In this document: in pieces, positions 54,040 through 62,596 of the stretch
How the letters are laid out: each line of letters starts with the position of its first letter
Numbering within the stretch: position 1 is the stretch's first letter
DNA from: Paraburkholderia rhizosphaerae
GTDB taxonomy: Bacteria > Pseudomonadota > Gammaproteobacteria > Burkholderiales > Burkholderiaceae
Assembly: GCF_004366595.1 (NCBI RefSeq)
Contig: NZ_SORE01000002.1
Span: 248,001 to 312,000, forward strand
Direction of reading: 5' to 3'
DNA: 64,000 bases
The notes under the pieces: generated by a model
Databases searched by the model: none
The model's input: only the letters and a program-made list of their open reading frames with translations
What the model was told of the DNA's origin: nothing
Program-made: the position numbers and the translations under genes

Positions 54040-55287
54040 CTAGTCTCCGCTCTTGCCGCCGCACGCGGTGTGGGTGCCGCGCCAGATGTTCAGGTAGTGG
54101 CAGGCAAAATCGTTGCTCGGAATGAACTCGTTGTTCTTGCCGCCTTCGCTGTCCGCGTTTTGCTTCGTCACCAGATAGGTCGGTTGCACGAACTTCGACG
54201 GCGCCTGGCCCGCCATTGCGCGCACGATCGAATCGACGGCTTCGTAGCCGAACAGCGTGCTCGGCTCCGGCACGGTCGCGACTTCGTATTCGCCCTTGCG
54301 GATCATGTCGTAGGCGGACGGCGGGCCGTCCGAGCCGACCAGATGCACTTCATCAGGCTTCACGCCGGACGCGCGCAACGCGGACGCGACGTACGGGTAA
54401 AAGTTGTCGCAGCACGTCGTGCCCCACCAGCCCTTGCCCTGGTTCGCAACGATGCCCGAGATGACCGACGGAATCCGGCGTGTCTGGTCGGCGATCGGGA
54501 TGTTCACCATATCGATGAACTTGCAGCCGCTGCATGCCTTGATCGGGTCCGTCGCGGCTTCCGCCTTGAAGCGCGCGATCGCAAAACTGTTGTCGAGGAA
54601 GTGCAACTGCTTCGCGGTGCCGTTCGACTCGGCGATCACATACGCTGCTTGCGTTTCGCCGATCTCAGCCGGATTCGATGAGATGTTGTTGTACAGACCG
54701 AGCTTCGGATCCGGACCGGGGAATGCCGTTGCGTGAATGCCGATCACCGGGATGTTCTGCGCGATGGCCTGCTTGATCGGGCCTTGCAATGCGCTTGCGT
54801 CAGCCGACGTGACAATGGCCGCGGGCTTGCTCGCGACCGCCTGTTGCATCGCGGCGAGCGTGCCGGTCACGGTGCCTTGTCCGTTCAGCACGACCGCTTT
54901 CCAGCCTAGCGCTTTGGCCGCATCAGTGACGCCGCGGCCCCAGTTGACGAACGAGACATACGACTGGTCCGCCGATACGTAGACGATCGTCAACGGTTGC
55001 GTCGACGCGCGCGGTCCGCTCGTCGGCCCTTTCCATTCGGTTTGCGGCTGCGTACGAGCCTTGACGATGGCCTTCGCGTCGTCGACGGAAATGGTCTTGC
55101 GGATTTGCGGCTGTGGCCACGCATCGTAAGGTGTCGCGCGCGTCTGCGCGAACGCGTGGCCGATCGTCAGTAAGCCGGAACAAAGAAACGCGAACATCGC
55201 GGCCCGTCGCCGCTGCCCGCCGCGCGAGCGACGGCCGCCGCCCATTGCTTCGCTTTCGTACGGCCGCTCACCGTTGGTATTCGACAT
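54040..55287 (-). CDS. Periplasmic sugar-binding protein (third system), Cys-containing
   Basis: 415 residues, longer than the usual 330. A 28-residue basic lead (RRSRGGQRRRAA) precedes the signal core MFAFLCSGLLTIGHAFA. The mature Peripla_BP_4 fold begins after about 70 residues (TIVYVSADQSYVSFVNWGRG). ACSGCKF, TTCCDNFYPYV, and the Cys near the end could form two or three disulfides, unusual for this class. GAGGAG precedes the ATG. First gene of an operon with ATPase, permease, dehydrogenase, GntR regulator and lactonase; the ligand is presumably a sugar or sugar acid. Confidence 0.88.
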   Translation of the reverse strand: MSNTNGERPYESEAMGGGRRSRGGQRRRAAMFAFLCSGLLTIGHAFAQTRATPYDAWPQPQIRKTISVDDAKAIVKARTQPQTEWKGPTSGPRASTQPLTIVYVSADQSYVSFVNWGRGVTDAAKALGWKAVVLNGQGTVTGTLAAMQQAVASKPAAIVTSADASALQGPIKQAIAQNIPVIGIHATAFPGPDPKLGLYNNISSNPAEIGETQAAYVIAESNGTAKQLHFLDNSFAIARFKAEAATDPIKACSGCKFIDMVNIPIADQTRRIPSVISGIVANQGKGWWGTTCCDNFYPYVASALRASGVKPDEVHLVGSDGPPSAYDMIRKGEYEVATVPEPSTLFGYEAVDSIVRAMAGQAPSKFVQPTYLVTKQNADSEGGKNNEFIPSNDFACHYLNIWRGTHTACGGKSGD

Positions 55288-55597
55288 GACGTCTCCTCAG
55301 TGGATCGCCGTGACGGCGAAATTTTTGGATACTTTTGATGCTTAGTAGCTATTCAACCAGTATGACAAGTTGATATGTCGGTAGTCAGCAGTGTTTACCC
55401 GTAATAGGTTTATGTGACAAATGACCGGAATAAGGGTGTGGGTTCGGCGTGAGTTATCTGTCAGTGAAATGACAGTCGCGCGGGTTGAGGCCTTACTGCC
55501 GCTGACACTTGTCGGCGAAAGTTGACGACAATAAGTACGAGGAAAAGATCGCGGGTCGTGCTCCGTCGTCGGGCGCGCCGCTTATCTAAAAGGAAAC
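55288..55597. promoter_or_regulatory. Divergent control region of the third sugar operon
   Basis: 310 bp between divergent genes, AT-richer than its surroundings. GACA-N8-TGTC (55364-55379) is a candidate dyad for the GntR protein; on the minus strand it lies at TTGTCA, a possible -35. I see no other gene in this stretch. Confidence 0.4.
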
Positions 55598-56029
55598 ATG
55601 AAACGACTGCTGCTCGCCGCGCTCGTGGCCACCACTTTCGTGACGTGCGTGCACGCGCAAAGCAACGCGCCCGGTCCGCTCGTCACACCGTCGGGTCAAT
55701 TGCAATTCGTGCATGTTGATCGCGATTTCGCGGGAATGCTGGACAAGGACGTGTTCGATCGCTTCAGTGCAAACACGCTTAAGCATTTCGATGAGGTTGG
55801 CAGCGCCAGTGACAGTGTCACACGCATGCTCGTGCAGACTGATTCGGGTCCGGTGCTCTATGACTTTCGCCAACGCCCGCCACGTGTGCAACGCGCAGGT
55901 CAACGCATCACGGTCAAACGCGTGTTCTGGCAACGCGATGAAGTCGTGATGCAAAGCTCACACGGCTGGTTCCGGCTCAAAGGCGGCGTGCTGACGAAGC
56001 TGCAGTCGTCAGTGACGACGTATCACTGA
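55598..56029 (+). CDS. Small exported protein of unknown function
   Basis: 143 residues with a Sec signal peptide (MKRLLLAALVATTFVTCVHA, cleavage near 20). The mature part contains QLQFVHVDRDFAGMLDKDVFDRFS and a C-terminal beta-rich stretch (VKRVFWQRDEVVMQSSHGWFRLKGG). AAAAGGAAA lies before the ATG. Family not recognised; a periplasmic location is likely. Confidence 0.75.
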   Translation: MKRLLLAALVATTFVTCVHAQSNAPGPLVTPSGQLQFVHVDRDFAGMLDKDVFDRFSANTLKHFDEVGSASDSVTRMLVQTDSGPVLYDFRQRPPRVQRAGQRITVKRVFWQRDEVVMQSSHGWFRLKGGVLTKLQSSVTTYH

Positions 56030-56093
56030 TGCATTCCGCTCAATTCGATACGTAGCCGGACCACGCACGCATTAGAGGATATGCCTCTGATGC

Positions 56094-56510
56094 TCAGTGC
56101 AAATGGCGGGAGCGGAGCTTCATAAACCGGTTAGCGATGCGCGTGACGGTGCCCCGAAGAATCAGATACGGAATGATTGCGAGGACGAACGCAACAAACA
56201 CCACCCCGGCGGGGTACACGGTGTGCACGACAATCAGCTGGAACACGATGTCGAGAACCATGGCCAGAATGAAGACCTTGCCGACGCTTCTCCATCCGTC
56301 CTTCGCCATCTCCGCGCGATGAACGGGATCCGTCATCAGGGCCCAGAAATAGGGAGGCCTGCCAAGCCGTGCGTCTTTCAGTCCTGACCGGATCGCAATC
56401 ACGGTTGCGATGGTCGGTTGCAGAACGAGACGGAACCTGAACGGCCCGTCCACGCGATCTGTCATAACTTCGAAGACGCGCGTCCAGAAGTGAATCCACA
56501 GTTCGTTCAT
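56094..56510 (-). CDS. Small membrane protein of unknown function
   Basis: 138 residues. Two strong C-terminal membrane helices (FILAMVLDIVFQLIVVHTVY and VVFVAFVLAIIPYLIL), with an N-terminal region rich in aromatic and charged residues (MNELWIHFWTRVFEVMTD). It follows the DUF202 gene by 13 bp and is probably co-transcribed. Family not recognised. Confidence 0.75.
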   Translation of the reverse strand: MNELWIHFWTRVFEVMTDRVDGPFRFRLVLQPTIATVIAIRSGLKDARLGRPPYFWALMTDPVHRAEMAKDGWRSVGKVFILAMVLDIVFQLIVVHTVYPAGVVFVAFVLAIIPYLILRGTVTRIANRFMKLRSRHLH

Positions 56511-56523
56511 TTCACGTCCAGCC

Positions 56524-56925
56524 TCAGAGCAGCCGGATGACGATGCTCACAAAAGTAAACGATCCGGTGACTGCCATGATCAGTGCGATGATAAAGACCG
56601 GCCGCCAGATGCTAAAGCGCTGATACTCGCGCAGTCCCACCACGGTTCGCCAGTATTCGATGGTGCCCATGATCATGGACATCGTACCGAGCGCGGTCAG
56701 AAACAGTCCGACGCGTCGCGGACTATGCGGATGGGTTAGGTGGACGCCAGCCTGTTCGAAAGTTTCAAGCAACTTGAAAATCGTAAAGCCGAAACTGAGC
56801 ATCGAAAGAGAGGTTCGGACCCATGCCATCAGCGAGCGGTCGGCGGCCATAAGTGTGCGCCTGGCGGCGAGATCGGTCCGATCGACCGCCAGTTCATTAG
56901 TCGAGCGTACCGGTGCTGCGTCCAC
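56524..56925 (-). CDS. DUF202 (YidH-like) membrane protein
   Basis: 133 residues. DRTDLAARRTLMAADRSLMAWVRTSLSMLSFGFTIFKLLE is the DUF202 signature, followed by two more helices (FLTALGTMSMIMGTIEYW, FIIALIMAVTGSFTFVSIVI). Function unknown in the family. GTG start after AGGAGG. First of two genes read away from the radical SAM enzyme gene. Confidence 0.85.
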   Translation of the reverse strand: MDAAPVRSTNELAVDRTDLAARRTLMAADRSLMAWVRTSLSMLSFGFTIFKLLETFEQAGVHLTHPHSPRRVGLFLTALGTMSMIMGTIEYWRTVVGLREYQRFSIWRPVFIIALIMAVTGSFTFVSIVIRLL

Positions 56926-57348
56926 GTCAGCCTCCTGATCGCCTCGCTCACCGAGAACGCGACAAGAACGTCTTCAGAAAAGCGCCGTTTTAGTCTAGTG
57001 CAACATGCAAGCGAGTGCGAGTGGAGGATTTCGGCATCCTGATCGTGCTTCTGACTTCTCGCCAGTGACAGATAAAAAGTCTGAAAGCCTGGTAAAGAAA
57101 AATTCTTGATTCAACTGCGACCATCAAGCGAATGAGTTGTGCTTTTGAGTTGAGAAATTCCATCGATGATTTGCGCCATATGCTATAACACCCTGCAGAG
57201 TCTGCACGGCACATGCGCCACGAACGACTCTGTCCTGTCTTAACGAAACCCTTTTTCGTAACGTGTGAGTTGGCCCTGGCAATGCGAGCGTGTACGCGCT
57301 TGCACAGGCCAGCATCCGGATACTGGCGTCAGCTACCGGGAGATCACC
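56926..57348. other. 423-bp divergent intergenic region
   Basis: Between the DUF202 and radical SAM genes, notably AT-richer at 57060-57120. A plus-strand TATAAC (57184-57189) is a possible -10, with no good -35. AAGAA-AAA-TTCTT (57095-57107) is a short dyad. An 18-codon ORF with ATG at 57132 ends at 57188 and lacks a ribosome-binding site. Confidence 0.45.
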
Positions 57349-58767
57349 GTGACAGATCCAAAGTCGCTTCCCTGCGCCGTTGCAGACGGGCACGAAACCC
57401 CGCCGCAGAATGCGCCACCGTGCTTCCATCTGCTGGCAAAGCCAAGTGGCTCCACGTGTAACATCGATTGCCAGTACTGCTTCTTTCTCTCCAAGGATGC
57501 GCTCTATCCGAACGGGCAACACCGGATGTCGGAAACGACGCTGGAAACGTACATCAGTCAGTTGCTGGAATCGCATCGCACGCCGCACGTAACCGTCGCG
57601 TGGCAGGGTGGCGAGCCCACGCTGATGAGAGTCGGCTTCTTTCGAAAAGCAGTGGAACTGGTTGAGAAGTACCGCAAGCCTGGACAGGTCGTAAAGCACA
57701 CCTTCCAGACCAACGGCCTGCTGATCGACGATGAATGGGGCAGCTTCTTCCGCGAACATGATTTCCTGGTTGGCCTGAGTGTCGATGGTCCGCGCGAACT
57801 GCACGATACATACCGTGTCGATCGCCATGGACATGGAACGTTCGATCGGGTCATGCGTGGCTGGGAGATGCTGCAGCGACACGACGTCGAATTCAATATC
57901 CTCTGTACGGTCAACGCCGCCAACGAACATCATGGCCGCGCGGTCTACCGTTTTTTCCGCGACGAACTGGGTGCCAGTTGGATGCAGTTCATCCCGATCG
58001 TGGAACGTGCAACCGATCAGACGATTGATCTGGCCAATCTCGGCTGGAAGCAACAGCCGGGTCGCAAGCGTGTGCTGTACACGCAGACCGGCAATCGCGT
58101 CACCCATCGCTCGGTCGGCCCGCGGCAGTACGGTCAATTCCTCGTCGATATATTTGAGGAGTGGATACGCCATGACGTTGGCCGCGTTTATGTCCAGCTA
58201 TTCGATGTCACGCTGGAGGCGTATTTCGGGCGCCATCTGTTGTGCATTCATGCGCCCACCTGCGGTCTGGGTCCCGCGCTCGAACATAACGGCGATCTTT
58301 ACTCCTGTGATCATTTCGTCGAGCCCGGTTACCGGCTGGGCAATATTCACGAAACGCATATGCGCGAGCTGATGGCGTCGCCGGCTCAGCTTGAATTTGG
58401 ACTGAACAAACGCGCATCGCTCACCGCGCAATGCCGCAGTTGCGAAGTCAGGGCGCTGTGCAACGGAGGCTGCCCGAAGGACCGCTTCGCGCTTTCGCGC
58501 GATGGCGACCCGGGGCAGAACTATCTGTGCGCCGGTCTGGAGTTGTTCTTCACGCACTCGCGCCCTGCGATGCAAACAATGGCTGCACTGCTGAACAGCG
58601 GCCATCCGCCCGCTGATGTGATCGCGCATACGCTCGCGGAGGATAAGCGGCGCGGTCCTTACGCGCCCTGTCCCTGTGGCAGTGGCCAGAAGTTCCGCTT
58701 TTGCCACGGTAACGGCGCATCCAGCAGTCGATTCGCCGGAGGAACCGTGCGGCATCAGCACGCGTAG
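57349..58767 (+). CDS. Anaerobic-type sulfatase-maturing radical SAM enzyme (anSME) with SEC-C tail
   Basis: Turns the active-site Cys or Ser of a sulfatase into formylglycine. The 472-residue protein has radical SAM Cys37, Cys41, Cys44 (CNIDCQYCFF), GGEPTLM, and the SPASM cysteines for two auxiliary Fe-S clusters (CIHAPTCGLG, YSCDHFVEPGY, CRSCEVRALCNGGCPKDRF, YLCAGLELFF). A SEC-C zinc motif, CPCGSGQKFRFCHG, closes the protein; this tail is not part of the minimal enzyme. GGGAG before a GTG at 57349 sets the start. The sulfatase gene lies 168 bp downstream. Confidence 0.92.
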   Translation: MTDPKSLPCAVADGHETPPQNAPPCFHLLAKPSGSTCNIDCQYCFFLSKDALYPNGQHRMSETTLETYISQLLESHRTPHVTVAWQGGEPTLMRVGFFRKAVELVEKYRKPGQVVKHTFQTNGLLIDDEWGSFFREHDFLVGLSVDGPRELHDTYRVDRHGHGTFDRVMRGWEMLQRHDVEFNILCTVNAANEHHGRAVYRFFRDELGASWMQFIPIVERATDQTIDLANLGWKQQPGRKRVLYTQTGNRVTHRSVGPRQYGQFLVDIFEEWIRHDVGRVYVQLFDVTLEAYFGRHLLCIHAPTCGLGPALEHNGDLYSCDHFVEPGYRLGNIHETHMRELMASPAQLEFGLNKRASLTAQCRSCEVRALCNGGCPKDRFALSRDGDPGQNYLCAGLELFFTHSRPAMQTMAALLNSGHPPADVIAHTLAEDKRRGPYAPCPCGSGQKFRFCHGNGASSSRFAGGTVRHQHA

Positions 58768-58935
58768 CGATAAGCAAGTCGCACCTGTGCAAGTCGACTG
58801 CGGCTATACGGATCGGATGTGCGGCATTCAGGCACGCAGACGACGAGTGGCTGAAGCATTCCCGCCGTGGATGCTGTCTTGTGGCCAGGGCTGCGCACAG
58901 GTGACCTGGCGTTATCTGAGAGGAAAGGAAGCATC

Positions 58936-60426
58936 ATGCCAACACAGCAACCGAATATTCTGATTCTCTGGGGCGATGACATCGGCTGGTGGAACATCAG
59001 TTTCAACAGCCGTGGACAGATGGGCTACCGGACGCCGAACATCGACCGCATCGCGAACGAAGGAGCGGCCTTCACGGACTACTACGCGCAACAGAGCTGC
59101 ACGGCGGGACGCGCCGCGTTTATCACCGGTCAGAACCCGATTCGCACGGGCTTGACGAAGGTCGGCCTGCCCGGCGCCGACATCGGCCTGATGGATGAAG
59201 ACCCGACGATTGCCGAGTTGCTCAAGCCGTTGGGCTACGCGACGGGTCAGTTCGGCAAGAACCACCTCGGCGACAAGGACAGGTTTCTGCCGACGATGCA
59301 CGGCTTCGACGAGTTCTTCGGGAATCTGTATCACCTGAATGCGGAGGAAGAGCCCGAGGAACCGGACTACCCGAAGATGCCCGAGTTCAAGAAGCGATTC
59401 GGGCCCAGAGGCGTACTGCACTGTTTTGCAGACGGCAAGGGCGGACAAACCATCGAGGATACGGGCCCGTTGACCAGAAAGCGCATGGAGACCGTCGATG
59501 AGGAAACCACGGAACATGCGCTCGCATTCATCGACAAGGCGCATCGGGAAGGCAAGCCTTTCTTCCTGTGGTACAACACGACGGCCATGCATTTCAGGAC
59601 TCACTGTGCGGAAAAGCATAAAGGCAAGAGCGGTCAGGGCGACTATAACGACGTGATGGTTGCCCACGATGAGAACATCGGCAGGATGCTCAAAAAGCTC
59701 GATGACCTCGGCATTGCCGACGACACCATCGTCATGTATTCGACCGATAACGGGCCGCACTACAACAGTTGGCCTGACGCCGGCATTACGCCGTTCCGCT
59801 CCGAAAAGAACACCAATTGGGAAGGGGGCTGGCGCGTACCGGCATTTGTGCGGTGGCCGGGGAAAATCCCCGCGGGCACCATGCTCAATGGAATCGTCGC
59901 GCATCAGGACTGGATGGTGACGCTATTGGCCGCGGCCGGTGTGCCGGATATCAAGGAGAAACTCCTGACCGGACATAAGGTGGGCGACAAGACATTCAAG
60001 GTTCACCTCGACGGATTCAATATGCTTCCGTATCTGTGTGGAGAAGCACGCGAAAGCCCACGACAGGTCTTCTTCTACATCAGCGATGACGGAGACATCC
60101 TGGGCATCCGGATGAAGGATTGGAAGATGGTGTTGCAGGAACAGCGCGCGACGCGGCTGCAATGCTGGGCGGAGCCATTCGTCCGATTGCGCGTGCCGAA
60201 GATGTTCAACTTGCGGCGCGATCCATTTGAACGAGCCGACGAGAGTTCGAACACGTATTGGGACTGGCTGATTTCGCATGCGTATCTGGTCTATGCGATG
60301 CAGGCGGTTGTTGCCGGGGAAATCGAAGAGTTTCAAAAGTTTCCGCCGCGCCAGAAGCCTGCGGCATTCAATCTGGATGCGGTCTTGCGACATCTGGAAG
60401 AGGCGGGCGGAAGCAAAGGTCACTGA
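58936..60426 (+). CDS. Cys-type sulfatase without signal peptide
   Basis: Hydrolyses sulfate esters after its Cys is made formylglycine. The 496-residue protein has calcium ligands in WGDDIGW (Asp14, Asp15), the FGly site Cys55 in QQSCTAGRAAF (a CxAGR variant of CxPSR), and late metal residues in STDNGPH. The protein begins MPTQQPNILILWGDD without a leader, so it should stay in the cytoplasm, unlike most sulfatases. AGGAAG precedes the ATG. The adjacent anSME gene is the probable maturase. The substrate is not evident. Confidence 0.92.
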   Translation: MPTQQPNILILWGDDIGWWNISFNSRGQMGYRTPNIDRIANEGAAFTDYYAQQSCTAGRAAFITGQNPIRTGLTKVGLPGADIGLMDEDPTIAELLKPLGYATGQFGKNHLGDKDRFLPTMHGFDEFFGNLYHLNAEEEPEEPDYPKMPEFKKRFGPRGVLHCFADGKGGQTIEDTGPLTRKRMETVDEETTEHALAFIDKAHREGKPFFLWYNTTAMHFRTHCAEKHKGKSGQGDYNDVMVAHDENIGRMLKKLDDLGIADDTIVMYSTDNGPHYNSWPDAGITPFRSEKNTNWEGGWRVPAFVRWPGKIPAGTMLNGIVAHQDWMVTLLAAAGVPDIKEKLLTGHKVGDKTFKVHLDGFNMLPYLCGEARESPRQVFFYISDDGDILGIRMKDWKMVLQEQRATRLQCWAEPFVRLRVPKMFNLRRDPFERADESSNTYWDWLISHAYLVYAMQAVVAGEIEEFQKFPPRQKPAAFNLDAVLRHLEEAGGSKGH

Positions 60427-60535
60427 CACTGCGTGCGCAATTGCGCGAACAACGAGATGCGCCGGTGGCGATCAGCATCGGCGCACCTTCCGGGGAATAC
60501 ACAGCGGGCGTGACGACACCACCGGAGGTGTGTAC

Positions 60536-61339
60536 ATGCAGGCGCAGTCCTCGATCCCGAATGCAAGGCGGGCGGCGATCGTCGCGATGCTACTTGTCGT
60601 TGCGACGGCGGCAAACGCACAGACGGCAAACGCACAGACGGCCGTATCGCAGGAGCATGACGGATGGCAGTTTTCGGTGACGCCTTATCTCTGGATGGCA
60701 GGGCAAAGCGGCACAGTGCGCGTGGGGCAGGTCGTTCCGGCACAGAACGTGAATGTGGGTTTCTCAAACGTGTTGAGCAACCTCGATTTTGGCGTGATGG
60801 GTACGCTCGAAGCACGCAAGGATCGTTGGCTGATGATTGTCGATGGGTTTTACATCAAACTGTCGAGAAGTTCTGATCCGATCCTCGGCGGTGACCTGGG
60901 TACAGCAAGGCTATCGGTGGACAACGGCATCGTGCAGTTTGCCGGCGGTTACCGCGTACTGCAAAGCGAAACCACACCGGTCGACGTGCTCGCCGGCATT
61001 CGATACACGAATCTCAATACCGACCTTTCATTCTCGCCGAGTCCTCTGTTGCCCGCGGGCGCCCAACATGGTGATCGTGTCGACTGGGTTGATGGTTTCC
61101 TGGGCGTGCGCGCCACCTACAAATTCGCGGACCGGTGGACGATCTGGGGCTATGCCGATGCGGGCGCGGGTGGCAGCAACTTCTCGTGGCAACTGATTGC
61201 CGCGCTACTGTGGGATGCGACGAAATCGGTGAGCCTGAGTGGCGGATTCCGGATACTCGCCCAGGACTACAACACGACTTCGTTCTATTACAACGTTAAA
61301 ACGGCCGGACCATTCCTCGGTGTGCGTGTGCGGTTCTGA
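60536..61339 (+). CDS. Outer-membrane beta-barrel protein
   Basis: 267 residues. A Sec signal peptide (RRAAIVAMLLVVATAANAQ) precedes alternating amphipathic strands (WQFSVTPYLWMAG, GVMGTLEARKDRWLMIVDGFY, VDVLAGIRYTNLN, GFLGVRATYKF, SVSLSGGFRILAQDY), and the chain ends in aromatic GVRVRF, the usual signal for BAM insertion. GGAGG at 60523-60527 sets the ATG. A 15-bp duplication just after the cleavage region repeats TANAQ. It is on the strand of the sulfatase gene; a common role in substrate passage is possible. Confidence 0.85.
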   Translation: MQAQSSIPNARRAAIVAMLLVVATAANAQTANAQTAVSQEHDGWQFSVTPYLWMAGQSGTVRVGQVVPAQNVNVGFSNVLSNLDFGVMGTLEARKDRWLMIVDGFYIKLSRSSDPILGGDLGTARLSVDNGIVQFAGGYRVLQSETTPVDVLAGIRYTNLNTDLSFSPSPLLPAGAQHGDRVDWVDGFLGVRATYKFADRWTIWGYADAGAGGSNFSWQLIAALLWDATKSVSLSGGFRILAQDYNTTSFYYNVKTAGPFLGVRVRF

Positions 61340-61460
61340 GCTCGCGGCGGATGAAGGCACTCAATCGAGGGAAAAACAAGCCGGTTTATTTTGTCGCGTC
61401 AGGAAATCAGTTATCTTCCGCCAACTGACAATCGATCTCCGCGATCCCTTCCTGAGCGCT

Positions 61461-61985
61461 ATGTGCCCGATTCAACTCAATCGCGTCGTTCGCGATGACG
61501 CGACCGACTTGATCCGCGCAAACCGCGCGAGTCAGGACTATCACTTGCCATGGGTGACATCCTTCACAGATCAGGCGGGTTTTGATGCGTGGTTCGCGCG
61601 TTGCCTCACCGGGCCTAACGTTGGCCTCGTGGCCCGGGAGCGGGTTTCGCGTGAGATCGTCGGGGTTGTCAATATCAATGAGATTGTCGCTGGCGCTTTT
61701 CATAGCGCTTATCTCGGATACTACGGAATGTCGAAATTCGGCCGGAAGGGAATGATGACCGAAGCGCTGAAAAGCGCAGTCGACTATGCGTTTGACGATC
61801 TGGGATTGCATCGGCTCGAAGCGAACATTCAGCCGGCCAACCGCGCGTCGATTGCGTTGGTACGTCGGCTCGGGTTTCAGCAGGAAGGTTTCTCACCGCG
61901 CTATTTGCGCATCAATGGCGAGTGGCAAGATCACGAACGATGGGCATTGCTCGCGGATAGGCGCGAAGCGGACTCATCATGTTGA
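61461..61985 (+). CDS. GNAT acetyltransferase, RimJ/RimL type
   Basis: 174 residues. GVVNINEIVAGAFHSAYLGYYG, the acetyl-CoA loop KFGRKGMMTEALKSAVDYAF, and LEANIQPANRASIALVRRLGFQQEGF match RimJ/RimL N-terminal or small-molecule acetyltransferases. The ATG at 61461 is used because family homology starts there; an upstream extension is open but not conserved. It overlaps the next GNAT gene by 7 bp, so the pair is co-translated. Confidence 0.88.
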   Translation: MCPIQLNRVVRDDATDLIRANRASQDYHLPWVTSFTDQAGFDAWFARCLTGPNVGLVARERVSREIVGVVNINEIVAGAFHSAYLGYYGMSKFGRKGMMTEALKSAVDYAFDDLGLHRLEANIQPANRASIALVRRLGFQQEGFSPRYLRINGEWQDHERWALLADRREADSSC

Positions 61986-62548
61986 CTGTGGTCGCTGTGG
62001 CGCCTAAGGATTTCGCACGTTGGGCTGAACATATCGATCGCCTTTTTGCCGAGTCCGGCCGCAACGGACAACCGCTGTTCTCACCGTTCGAGTGGTCACC
62101 TTATGCTGCGTCGCCTGAACGCCAAAACCGGTTCGGGAGCAGCCTGCTTGTTCCAATCCGTGACGCGAACTGGATGCGCGCCTGGTGCGTGCAGGACGCG
62201 GACGGACACATCGTTGGCCACCTCGACCTGTCCGGATCGAGCGTACCATCGGAAAACCATCGAATGATGCTCGGCATCGGATGCGAGCCGGCGTTTCGGC
62301 GCCAGGGCATCGGGACCATGCTGATGCGATATGCGATCGATTTCGCAGTCGCAAACAGCATCGAATGGATCGATCTATGCGTATTCGGCGACAACGCGCC
62401 GGCCATCGCGTTGTACGAGCGGTTCGGCTTTATCGAATCGGGTCGCAGGCCGGACCGATTCCGGTTGCTGGGGCGCAGGGTAGAAGACGTGATGATGACA
62501 TTGCACGTTTCGCTAACCCCTGCGCGCCACTCCATGCCGACCGGCTGA
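61979..62548 (+). CDS. GNAT acetyltransferase
   Basis: 189 residues. IVGHLDLSGSSVPSENHRMMLGIGCEPAFRRQGIGTMLMRYAIDFA holds the acetyl-CoA motif (RRQGIG), followed by WIDLCVFGDNAPAIALYERFGFIESG, the usual motif B end. Its start overlaps the previous GNAT stop. Substrate unknown. The two are not close paralogues by sequence, so this is a mixed pair, not a duplication. Confidence 0.88.
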   Translation: MLTVVAVAPKDFARWAEHIDRLFAESGRNGQPLFSPFEWSPYAASPERQNRFGSSLLVPIRDANWMRAWCVQDADGHIVGHLDLSGSSVPSENHRMMLGIGCEPAFRRQGIGTMLMRYAIDFAVANSIEWIDLCVFGDNAPAIALYERFGFIESGRRPDRFRLLGRRVEDVMMTLHVSLTPARHSMPTG

Positions 62549-62596
62549 AATAATCCGTAAGCCGTGCGGTCTCAAGGTATGCGACGACTGCAAGAT

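Noticed and set aside
57349..58767. Quinohemoprotein or RiPP-maturing SPASM enzyme instead of anSME
   Set aside because: The sequence fits anSME and a Cys-type sulfatase is the neighbour; no quinohemoprotein gene or precursor peptide with a ribosome-binding site is present.
60435..60446. GCGCAATTGCGC 12-bp palindrome as a terminator
   Set aside because: It has no loop and no T tract; a short palindrome of this base composition can arise by chance.
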